Shown here piece after piece: positions 7,324-14,424 of a stretch of 26,200 bases of DNA. The DNA is from Geobacter sp. UBA5735. GTDB taxonomy: Bacteria > Desulfobacterota > Desulfuromonadia > Geobacterales > Geobacteraceae. The stretch's first letter is position 1. Each line of letters begins with the position of its first letter. Under the pieces are notes generated by a model. The model was not told where the DNA came from. It worked only from the letters and a program-made list of their open reading frames with translations, and searched no databases. A program made the translations under genes and the position numbers. The stretch spans positions 1-26,200 of the forward strand of contig DIFZ01000044.1 in NCBI GenBank assembly GCA_002419385.1, in the 5' to 3' direction.

Positions 7324-8517
7324 TCACGAGGCTGCCTTGCGGGCTGCGGTTTCCGGGCAGGCCTGGTTTTTTTTCTGGACGTACTTCTTCGGCATCTCTT
7401 TCGGCTGCTTCTCGGGAGTAACAACCGCCTGGTCCACTGGGGCCGGGACGGGCGCCGGCACCGGGAGCGCGGATGGGAGAGATGACGGAGGAGCCGGTGA
7501 CGACGGTGCGCTTTTCGTCACGGGGAAGACACTTTCCTTTTTGTGTCGCAGGGACATGAACAGGCCGGCGATGATGAGGATCATTCCCAGGCAGAGCAGG
7601 GCTATGAGCAGGTACTTCCTGTCCAGCCGGCAGAGGGGCGCCAGAATTCCTTGCCAGTCGATGCCGCTCCGTTCAGGGGCGGATCGTGAAAAGTTCGCCG
7701 GTGCGGCGCCGGGCGCCTCCAGGGCACCGAGATCGGCCGCGAAATCACGAGCGCTCTGGTAGCGGTCCTTTCTCTCCTTGGCGATGGCCTTGAGGATGAT
7801 CCTCCCCATGTCCCGGGAAATGTGCGGATCGATTTCCCAGGGCGGCACGGGCTTTTCCTCGAGGTGGGCCTTCATGACCTTGTATTCCGAATCTCCGCCG
7901 AAGGGGATCCTGCCGGTGGCCATCTGGTACAGGGTCACGCCCACCGAATAGAGGTCGGAGGATACCGATGCCTCCTCCCCCCTGATCTGTTCCGGAGACA
8001 TGTACCAGAGGGTACCCAGCCGCATGCCGGTCTTGGTCTGCCCCTTTTCGCCGGCCACCTTGGCTATGCCGAAATCCATGACCTTCACCGAGCCGTCTTC
8101 CAGGAACATGATGTTGCCCGGTTTTATGTCACGGTGGATGATGCCGCGGGCATGCATGAAATCGAGTGCCGAAAGCATACTTATGCAGACGGTAGCGGCA
8201 TTGGGTAGTCTCCCGTCCCGCTTGAGCCGGTTTTCAAGGGTGTCTCCCCGAATGTATTCCATGACCAGGAACAGGTTTCCGTCTTCCTCGACATAGTTGA
8301 AGACATTGACAACGTTGGGATGGGAGATCTTTGCCTGGATTTTCGCCTCATGGATAAACCTGTCCCGCATCGCCGGGTCCTGGGAAAATTCGGGTGCGAG
8401 GACCTTGATGGCAACCTCCTGCTCGAGCTTCACATGAAACCCTTTGAAGACGATCCCCATCCCGCCCTGGCCGATCTTCCCGGTTATCCGATATGGGCCT
8501 ATCTCTTTACCGATCAT
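7324..8517 (-). CDS. Membrane-anchored Ser/Thr protein kinase (Hanks type)
   Basis: The N-terminal ~265 residues form a complete eukaryotic-like kinase: Gly loop IGQGGMGIVFKG (15-26), Lys38 in AIKVL, Glu57 in the C-helix, HRDIKPGN (128-135), DFG (148-150), and SPEQ in place of APE (174-177). A membrane helix at about 301-322 follows, then a ~75-residue tail rich in Pro, Ala and Ser and ending in Lys-rich sequence. The tail is predicted to face the periplasm and has no PASTA domain. The enzyme should phosphorylate Ser/Thr of cytoplasmic partners; the two FHA proteins and the PP2C phosphatase in the same run are the obvious partners. It starts 10 bp after the protease-FHA stop, so the pair is tightly coupled. 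It is comparable in role to PpkA of T6SS regulation, but that is inferred. Confidence 0.95.
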   Translation of the reverse strand: MIGKEIGPYRITGKIGQGGMGIVFKGFHVKLEQEVAIKVLAPEFSQDPAMRDRFIHEAKIQAKISHPNVVNVFNYVEEDGNLFLVMEYIRGDTLENRLKRDGRLPNAATVCISMLSALDFMHARGIIHRDIKPGNIMFLEDGSVKVMDFGIAKVAGEKGQTKTGMRLGTLWYMSPEQIRGEEASVSSDLYSVGVTLYQMATGRIPFGGDSEYKVMKAHLEEKPVPPWEIDPHISRDMGRIILKAIAKERKDRYQSARDFAADLGALEAPGAAPANFSRSAPERSGIDWQGILAPLCRLDRKYLLIALLCLGMILIIAGLFMSLRHKKESVFPVTKSAPSSPAPPSSLPSALPVPAPVPAPVDQAVVTPEKQPKEMPKKYVQKKNQACPETAARKAAS

Positions 8518-8527
8518 GGTATCGCCG

Positions 8528-10153
8528 TTACCCCGCCCGGTACGTGAATGCCCCGAATCTGCCTTTCCCGAGGATGATTACGTCGCCGTCTTTCAGCGCT
8601 TCCGACTTGATGCGGTCGGATTCAGTGGAATTCAGATAGGTCCCGTTGAGTGAATTGAGGTCCTTGACCATCATCCGGCCGTTTTCCATGCCGATCCATG
8701 CATGTTCGCGCGAGACACCGTCATTCTCGATGACGACCTGGTTCTTGGCCGGGTCCCTGCCGATTTTCACTCCTGCCGCGCCGATCGTGAAGGAGTGTCC
8801 CGCCAGGGGGCCTTCATCGCACCGCAATGATCCGGCCGGTATGGCGGTCTTTGCTTCCGGCACAGGTGCGGAAGGCACCGCTGGCTTCCTTCCCCTGGTG
8901 CGCAGGACATAGTACACGATGCCCCCGATGAGAAGGGCGCCGGCCAGAGCTATGAGGAGTGGCAGGAGCGGGAAGCCGTCTTTCTGGGTGGACAGCTTTT
9001 CCTGGGCTGCCAGTTGAAGCTTGCGCACATCGGGCTGGTTCGGCATGAGGCGGTTGACCTCGTCGATTTTGCTCAGCGCTTTCCGGTAATCCGGTTCCGC
9101 ATACAGTTCGATGGCCTCATACCACAGCTTGTTGAATAGACTTTCAGCGCTCAGATCGACCCCGGACGCGCGGACGAATTCCTTTGCCGTATTGCCCGGC
9201 ACCAGGAAGTTGAAGCCCTGGATGGCCTGCTGGGCTCCGAGTGTCTGGGAGATGCTGATGAACGTGGCGATGCCGATCACTTCACCCTTCGAGTTGAATG
9301 CCGGACCGCCGCTGTTGCCCCAGGTGAGCGAGGCATCGGTCTGGATGACGGGCGTGCCCTTGACATCCAGTTTAGATCCCGAAACATGGCCTCTCGTGAC
9401 TGTTGAATCCAGTTGGGTCTTCTTGCTGAGATAGTCGTGGGAAAACACGACGGCGGGATAACCGATCACGTAAACCGGTTCGCCGAGCTGCAGTCTTCCC
9501 GAGTCACCGAACATGACCGTCGGCAGGTCTCTTCCCTCAATTTTCAGGATCGCGACGTCCTTGCCTGTTTCCACTTTCTGTTCGGCGCCCGGTATGGAGA
9601 TCTTGCCGGTCATCGGACTTATGGGGGGGCTGTATTGCTTTATTTCGGCAGGGTATGCTTCACCGTTTGACAGGAGGACATGCAGATCCTTTTTAATAAC
9701 GATGGTGGCGGCCGGTCTCAGTTGAGTGAAAAGCTGAATCAGTAGCTGCTGTTTCTCCTGGTCCGTGAGCGGTCTTCCCGACTTGTCCGACTGCGGCACG
9801 AAGTGTTTCTGGAGCACCATGATGAAGAATTGCTGCTCGAGCCTTTTTTCGTTGGATTCATGGTAGTCTGCCACCACATGACCGTTGGTCACCAGGTATC
9901 CGTCGGAACTGATGAGGAAGCCGGTGCCGGCCGAACCCATGGGGTCGGCATTGAATGTCTTGCGGCTTCCCTCGAGCTGGATGGTCACCTGCGCCTGTAT
10001 GTTGCTGTAAATCAGGACAACAGCGGGTTTGAGTCGCAGAAGCAGTTTCTGCAGCGGGGTTTCTTCCTCTTCCGTGCACATGCCTGTCTGGACCGAGAAC
10101 GTGATGCACAGCATCATTGCCACCAACAGTACCGGCAGTTTTCCGTATTTCAT
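8528..10153 (-). CDS. Exported trypsin-like protease fused to cytoplasmic FHA domain
   Basis: This 541-residue protein has a signal peptide (about 1-26), then a trypsin/HtrA-like protease domain with the full triad: His92 in TNGHVV, Asp199 in GKDVAIL and Ser281 in GNSGGP. No PDZ domain is visible. A helical linker (about 335-390, TPR-like in composition) leads to a membrane helix at about 394-417, a short Pro/Ala linker, and a C-terminal FHA domain (about 455-541). The FHA has intact GR (465-466), SREH (481-484) and NGTYLN (503-508) signatures, so it should bind phospho-threonine. The topology puts the protease in the periplasm and the FHA in the cytoplasm. It is the first gene of the run, with GGAGG 8 nt before the ATG. 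A 10-bp palindrome (GTCAATTGAC) lies just upstream at 10168-10177. Confidence 0.93.
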   Translation of the reverse strand: MKYGKLPVLLVAMMLCITFSVQTGMCTEEEETPLQKLLLRLKPAVVLIYSNIQAQVTIQLEGSRKTFNADPMGSAGTGFLISSDGYLVTNGHVVADYHESNEKRLEQQFFIMVLQKHFVPQSDKSGRPLTDQEKQQLLIQLFTQLRPAATIVIKKDLHVLLSNGEAYPAEIKQYSPPISPMTGKISIPGAEQKVETGKDVAILKIEGRDLPTVMFGDSGRLQLGEPVYVIGYPAVVFSHDYLSKKTQLDSTVTRGHVSGSKLDVKGTPVIQTDASLTWGNSGGPAFNSKGEVIGIATFISISQTLGAQQAIQGFNFLVPGNTAKEFVRASGVDLSAESLFNKLWYEAIELYAEPDYRKALSKIDEVNRLMPNQPDVRKLQLAAQEKLSTQKDGFPLLPLLIALAGALLIGGIVYYVLRTRGRKPAVPSAPVPEAKTAIPAGSLRCDEGPLAGHSFTIGAAGVKIGRDPAKNQVVIENDGVSREHAWIGMENGRMMVKDLNSLNGTYLNSTESDRIKSEALKDGDVIILGKGRFGAFTYRAG

Positions 10154-10274
10154 CTTGTAATCCTCCCGTCAATTGACTGTCAGCCCCATCCGTTCCTGGA
10201 TTTTCAACAGGAAATCACACGTGGTATTCCGTCCGGCAGGGTGTTGTTGCGCCCTGGATGTGTCGGCTAATAAC

Positions 10275-10321
10275 GCAAACGGCCGCTTTATCAACGTCGG
10301 GTTGATAAAGCGGCCGTTTGC
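10275..10321. repeat. Perfect 21-bp-arm palindrome upstream of protease/kinase run
   Basis: The arms at 10275-10295 and 10301-10321 are exact reverse complements with a 5-nt spacer (GTCGG). No U-tract follows on either side, so a simple terminator is unlikely. Each arm contains TTGATA near the spacer. On the - strand this could be a -35 with TATTAG (10267-10272) 16 bp downstream. The element may thus be an operator or regulatory hairpin for the operon starting at 10153. The function is inferred only. Confidence 0.6.
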
Positions 10322-10524
10322 CGTTGGCACAATTTGAGGAAAACATGCGATTACCTATCATGGATCAGGAAATTATCACCGTACAGATTCAAAAATAAAC
10401 GAGAATTACGTTAAGTCAAGTATGGCGGGAAGGACGGGATCGGGAGGCTGCACAGCTCTCGCTGAACACGTGTCGTCCGGTTATGCAGCACGGATCGGCG
10501 AGAACTCAATAATTGTTTTTTTAA

Positions 10525-10758
10525 TTGACAGGCTATTCAATGCGCTGGTAATTTCATAAATTTTTCGGCGCTGAGATGAAAGTGCCGGTTGCTGTGAATT
10601 TTGCCAAATTCCCGGACAGGTGCCGGTTTCCCTGGCCTCCTTGTGCGACGAAGTGACGGAAATTTGCGCTTCCGCACGCATATTTGATGTTGATTTTAAT
10701 TTCATTATTCGTTATATTTAAAAATTAAGACGGGGAAGCAGGGGCTTCCCCGTTTTTT
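10525..10758 (+). ncRNA. Candidate structured small RNA with own promoter and terminator
   Basis: The perfect -35 hexamer TTGACA (10525-10530) is followed after 17-18 bp by a weak -10 (GTAATT/TAATTT), predicting a start near 10560. The region then shows a hairpin around 10566-10590. A stronger one follows, in which GTGCG-AC-GAAGTG (10643-10655) pairs with CGCTTC-CGCAC (10667-10677). It ends in a 10-bp stem (ACGGGGAAGC, 10730-10739 with 10744-10753) followed directly by six T. No protein gene ends at this terminator, which is the main reason to propose a non-coding transcript of about 200 nt. It could instead be a leader or attenuator for the gene at 10992. No known RNA family was recognised. 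Confidence 0.35.
10730..10758 (+). terminator. Canonical rho-independent terminator
   Basis: A 10-bp perfect GC-rich stem with an AGGG loop (10740-10743) is followed by TTTTTT (10753-10758) on the + strand. No + strand protein gene lies directly upstream, so it probably ends a non-coding or leader transcript. Confidence 0.8.
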
Positions 10759-10991
10759 CGCGCCCATCCGCTTAACCCCGCAGCAACCGATTGTCTTCCT
10801 CACCCTGCAGGTCGATCAACTGATTGTTGGGCTTTTTTGCGTGGATGTTTCATGATGGTGAGCTGCGCCGGCTTTCTCCTTTTATGAACCTTGGGGCCAG
10901 TGAGCTTGATCAGCGGCGCATTGCTTTGAGATGCCCCGGAAGAGATGTTTACAGCCCCTGAAAGGGAACAATACAGACAAAGGAGAAGAAG

Positions 10992-11177
10992 ATGAAACAC
11001 CTTCGTAAACAATGCATCGATTGCGGCAGCGATGCGGTCCAGACACTTGTGGACGAGATCAAGCCGAGCTTCAGGATGGAAGTGGTTCACTATGCCTGTG
11101 GAGCTGAACTCAGGAGCTCTTATTCGACCGTGAGCCGTATGGGCAAGGCGGAGCATTCCGGCTGTACCCAGTGCTGA
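10992..11177 (+). CDS. Small Cys-rich zinc-ribbon-like protein (61 aa)
   Basis: The ATG at 10992 follows a strong AGGAGAAG ribosome site. The product has two CxxC knuckles, one near the N-terminus (CIDC, residues 8-11) and one at the very C-terminus (CTQC, 58-61), plus a single CG in the middle (36-37), so a structural zinc site is likely. The segment VVHYACGAELRSS is typical of small treble-clef or ribbon proteins of unknown role. There is no signal peptide or TM, and no co-directional neighbour. Two GC-rich hairpins follow (11185-11210 and 11220-11240), probably ending the transcript. The function is unknown. Confidence 0.7.
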   Translation: MKHLRKQCIDCGSDAVQTLVDEIKPSFRMEVVHYACGAELRSSYSTVSRMGKAEHSGCTQC

Positions 11178-11184
11178 ACGAAGC

Positions 11185-11240
11185 GGGGGCGGCCCTCGCT
11201 GGCCGCCCCCTGGTCCTGCCGGCATCCCTTGATGATGCCG
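11185..11240 (+). terminator. Two hairpins after the 61-aa gene
   Basis: A perfect 10-bp GC stem (GGGGGCGGCC, 11185-11194 with 11201-11210, 6-nt loop) is followed by a 7-bp stem (CGGCATC, 11220-11226 with 11234-11240) and ATTT. The U-tract is poor, but position and stability suggest 3' end formation. Confidence 0.45.
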
Positions 11241-11270
11241 ATTTCCCCTGCACTCTTTTCTAAAAGCCCG

Positions 11271-11293
11271 AAAAACCGAGCCCGGTTGCTCGG
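11271..11293 (-). terminator. Rho-independent terminator of the papain-like gene
   Basis: Read on the - strand, the stem CCGAGC...GCTCGG (11288-11293 with 11276-11281, 6-nt loop) is followed immediately by five T (11275-11271). It lies just after the stop of the protease gene at 11300. Confidence 0.75.
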
Positions 11294-11299
11294 CACCCT

Positions 11300-13241
11300 C
11301 TATTGGCACGTGTCGTATTTCGGAGACAACGTCGTACCCCGAACCTTGAAGCAGAGGTCGACTGCGTTTGGATATGTCTTGGTGAATATGGTCCTGCCCG
11401 CAATGGCTTTTGCCTTCACCTCGATGTTGGTTGCAGTGCACGGGATACTTTCCTCCCGGGATTTGCCGACCGGGAACGATCCGCTGCTTTTCGACTGCCG
11501 TTCCCCCTGGTAATCGTATTTCACCGTGAATTCGGCGGCATAGGCGCCGTTGTTCTTAACTTCGATTCTCTTCTTGCAATCACTGGTGTCGGTACAGGAC
11601 TCATACCTGGGGGACAGCGTTGTTCCCCTGACTTCATAGCAGTAATCAGCTGCAGTTGCAAACCGTTTCGTGAAAATCGTCTTGCCTGCCACGGCTTTGG
11701 CGGTTACTTCGATGTCGGTGGCTTTGCAGGGTATGGGCAGCCTTTTGATCTGTCCGACCGGGAAGCTGCCGCTGTTGATGGTTGGCTGGCGCTGGCCGTC
11801 CAGGGTGTAGCTGGCGGTTGCCGTTGCCACGTAACCGCTCCCCACAGCGTTCTTGATGGTCACATGCTTGAAGCAGTCACCCACGGAGACGCAGAGGGCA
11901 TGTTTCGGGCTCAGGGTCGTTCCCCAGACATCGAAGCAGACGTTCTTGGGTGTCGGGTAGGTTTCCGAAAAGATGCTCTTGCCGGCCACCGCTGCGGCTT
12001 TTACGCGGACGTTTGATGCGTCGCACGGCACTTCGACTTTTGCGGTCTGCCCGACCGGGAAGTTCTTTTCCACGTGGAATTCCTCACCCTTCCAGGAAAA
12101 ATAGACGTCCAGGTCGGTGTTGAAGCTTCCTCTCCCCAGGAGGTTGTTGACTTCGACGATCCTGGTGCAGCCCGGTTTGTCATAGCATGCCGTGGACTTG
12201 GGGCTGAGGGTTGTCCCCCACACCTGGAAGCAGAGATCCTGCGGCATCGCATAGGTTTTCTCGAAGACCTGCTTGCCGCCCACGGCTTTTGCCGTCAGCT
12301 TTATGTTGCGCGCATCACAGGGCACCAGGGGAGTCCGGCTCTGGCCGACGGGGAAATTGTGGTCTTCAACGTGGCGGAATCCCCCGATGTCGTATGCCAG
12401 CACCAGGTCGGTGTTGAAACTTCCCTTGCCGATGAGGTTTTCGACCTTGATCCGTTTCGAGCAGAGCGGACGGGCATCGATCCAGCAGGCGTCATAGCCG
12501 ATGTTGCTGCTGTCGTATCCCAGCCAGCCATAGCCGTTCATTCCCCAATTCGTCCCCCAGGAGTTCCTGATGAGCCACGCCTTCTTGCTGTCGTCCCAGC
12601 CGACGATGGTCACGATATGGTTTGTCGGAAGATAGGTTTTTTCATTAAATACACTGCTTCGCGTCGCATCACTGTGGCCCTTGTGCTTGAAAGGGGGGGT
12701 TGTTTTCATGGCACTGATCACGGAACCGTGCCGGCAGATGGCCTCCTTGATTTCGTGTTTTGACGGATAGAGGGGGTTCAGTTTGTCCACATGCCCCCAA
12801 TCATAGGTGTAGTACTGGGTTGCGGCATCCTGGTAAGGGCAGGAGAAATCCACCACCTGGTACCTGAGCATTGCTTCAGAGGCAACCCGGTGATTCTTCA
12901 TCCAGCGCAGAGGCACTTCAGGCAGGGAACCGCCGCAGGTCCCGATGCTGCAGCTGATGATATGCTGCTCGGAGATGTCGATGTCCTGGGGGCGGACGCT
13001 CGGGTTCATGATCAGGTAGCTTATCTCGTAGGCTGCTGCCGCTGCAAACGCGAAGCAGCTTCCGCACCCCTCCTGGTTGCGTGGCGGAGGGACGACCCCG
13101 CAGTCCCGCGAGTCGAACCTGCTCAGGCTTGCACTGCAGTCGCAGGCTGCGGAAATCTCACTGGCGGGCGGGGAGAAACCCCAGCACCATTATTACGAAT
13201 ACAACAGAAACTGCCTTTGAACATATTCTTGCGATTTCCAT
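11300..13241 (-). CDS. Secreted papain-family cysteine protease with four C-terminal repeats (frameshifted)
   Basis: The longest uninterrupted frame starts at an internal ATG (13009) and lacks the catalytic cysteine. Upstream in the same frame lies RNQEGCGSCFAFAAAAAYEI, the exact papain active-site block (Gln and Cys). This part of the frame has no start codon. One base shift further up, at 13241, an ATG with a strong AGGAGG site opens a signal peptide (MEIARICSKAVSVVFVIMVLGFLPA) that stops at 13158. Removing one base from the GGGG run at 13170-13173 joins the two. The other active-site residues are present: His in TNHIVTIVGW and Asn in IRNSWGTNWG (131 and 149 counted from 13009). The C-terminal 390 residues are four ~97-residue repeats, each ending near CF/Y-x-VWGTTLSP (VRGTTLSP in the last two). 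The gene is probably an exported protease, either broken or affected by a sequence error. Confidence 0.8.
11303..12461 (-). repeat. Four tandem ~97-residue protein repeats
   Basis: Within the papain-like protein, repeats start near residues 183, 281, 379 and 478 (counted from 13009). Each has C-x2-(R/H)-(I/V)-x-(V/I)-x-N at the start, a central (N/S)FPVG(Q/K), then VPCDA/IPCTAT, AKAVAGKxIF and a final CF/Y-x-V-(W/R)-GTTLSP. Each repeat looks like a beta sandwich with paired Cys. No named family was recognised. Confidence 0.75.
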
Positions 13242-13372
13242 CTTCGTTCCTCCTTGAATGGTCAACAACATGACGCTGCGCCACGAAAGTCCGGCTTGCA
13301 GAAACGCCTTTGCAACGGGGAAGAAAACCCCCTGTTCCGAAGCCACACGCTTTGGTCGTATTTCGTTTATTA

Positions 13373-13381
13373 ATTATATCA
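13373..13381 (-). promoter_or_regulatory. Extended -10 promoter candidate for the papain-like gene
   Basis: On the - strand TGATATAAT matches an extended -10 (TGnTATAAT). No good -35 is visible at the usual distance. It would give a leader of about 125 nt before the ATG at 13241. Confidence 0.4.
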
Positions 13382-13458
13382 TATTCGATGCCATTCTCCA
13401 TTTCAACCGGCTTCCACCAGGAACGTCTCAATGGGGCCGTTTGCCTGACCACTTATCC

Positions 13459-13487
13459 TTGTAGTTTGGTTTTGCAATGCTTATAAT
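13459..13487 (+). promoter_or_regulatory. Sigma70-type promoter of htpX
   Basis: TTGTAG (13459-13464) and a perfect TATAAT (13482-13487) are separated by 17 bp. The predicted start near 13494 lies about 50 nt before the htpX ATG. Confidence 0.6.
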
Positions 13488-13546
13488 GACGCTAGATGTT
13501 AAGGAAATTGGACAAATCGAAAAAAGAGTTGAGAGAGGTAACATAC

Positions 13547-14404
13547 ATGAACACATTCAAGACAACAATGTTGCTGGCCCTTCTTACCGTACTGCTCGTT
13601 TTTGCCGGCGGCGCTATCGGCGGACAGAGCGGGATGTTGATCGCCCTGCTAATGGCCGGGGTCATGAACTTCGTATCGTACTGGTTTTCCGACAGGATCG
13701 TGCTTGCCATGTATGGTGCGAAGGAAGTCACCGAGGCTGAAAGTCCCGAATTCTACGGGATTGTCAGGCAGCTTGCGGAGCGGGCCGGCTTGCCCATGCC
13801 CCGTGTCTACGTGATCCCGTCGGATACGCCCAATGCCTTTGCCACCGGCAGGAATCCGAAGCATGCCGCAGTGGCTGCCACCAGCGGCATCATGCGCATT
13901 CTCTCCCGCGAGGAGCTGATGGGGGTCATGGCCCACGAACTGGCCCACGTCAAGCATCGCGATATTCTCATTTCCACCATTGCTGCCACAGTAGCCGGGG
14001 CAATCACCTATCTTGCCCATATGGCCCAGTGGGCTGCCATCTTCGGCGGTGGCCGTGACCGGGACGACGAAGGGGGCGGCATGCTCGGCATGCTGGTGAT
14101 GGCGATCGTAGCGCCGCTGGCTGCCCTGCTCATCCAGATGGCCATATCCCGCTCCCGGGAGTACGTCGCAGATACGGGGGGCGCCGAGATTTCCGGCAAT
14201 CCGCTCTACCTGGCAGGTGCCTTGAAAAAGCTGGAGATAGCCAACCAGAGGCTGCCGATGGAGCAAGCGACTCCTGCCACTGCCCATATGTTCATTGTCA
14301 ACCCTCTCACGGGTGGCGGCCTCAAGTCGCTCTTTTCCACCCATCCTCCCATCGAGGAAAGAGTCCGTCGACTGGAAGCGATGATCTACGGGCCGAGGGG
14401 TTGA
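13547..14404 (+). CDS. htpX: HtpX-type M48 membrane metalloprotease
   Basis: The 285-residue protein is an HtpX-family zinc protease involved in membrane protein quality control. Two membrane helices lie near the N-terminus (about 5-22 and 28-46). They are followed by the zinc motif HELAH (130-134), two further hydrophobic segments (about 140-160 and 180-202), and SRSREYVADTGGAE, which carries the third zinc ligand Glu. The ATG at 13547 is chosen over the upstream in-frame start at 13496 because AGAGGT precedes it and because it gives the family's usual N-terminus. rsmB follows directly: its possible TTG start at 14401 overlaps the htpX stop. A good promoter lies upstream. Confidence 0.95.
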   Translation: MNTFKTTMLLALLTVLLVFAGGAIGGQSGMLIALLMAGVMNFVSYWFSDRIVLAMYGAKEVTEAESPEFYGIVRQLAERAGLPMPRVYVIPSDTPNAFATGRNPKHAAVAATSGIMRILSREELMGVMAHELAHVKHRDILISTIAATVAGAITYLAHMAQWAAIFGGGRDRDDEGGGMLGMLVMAIVAPLAALLIQMAISRSREYVADTGGAEISGNPLYLAGALKKLEIANQRLPMEQATPATAHMFIVNPLTGGGLKSLFSTHPPIEERVRRLEAMIYGPRG

Positions 14405-14424
14405 ACGGCAAAGCCGTCCTGTTC

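Larger units (their letters stand above)
10154..10991. other. Long intergenic region without a convincing protein gene
   Basis: About 840 bp separate the protease-FHA start from the small Cys-rich gene. The region holds the 21-bp-arm palindrome (10275-10321), a possible structured RNA on the + strand (about 10560-10758) and a canonical + strand terminator (10730-10758). Short frames in it lack ribosome sites and have no recognisable composition. The 74-codon frame on - (10481-10705) is judged spurious. Positions 10760-10990 show nothing clear apart from the leader of the 10992 gene. Confidence 0.6.

Noticed and set aside
10300..10340. TTGGCAC at 10324 as part of a sigma54 promoter
   Set aside because: No TTGC element at the required spacing downstream.
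10481..10705. 74-codon frame on the - strand in the long intergenic region
   Set aside because: No ribosome site, unremarkable composition, and it lies antisense to the candidate structured RNA and overlaps it.
10800..11441. 213-codon - strand frame
   Set aside because: Antisense to the well-supported 61-residue gene and overlapping the end of the papain-like gene; no ribosome site, and His/Arg/Pro-rich shadow composition.
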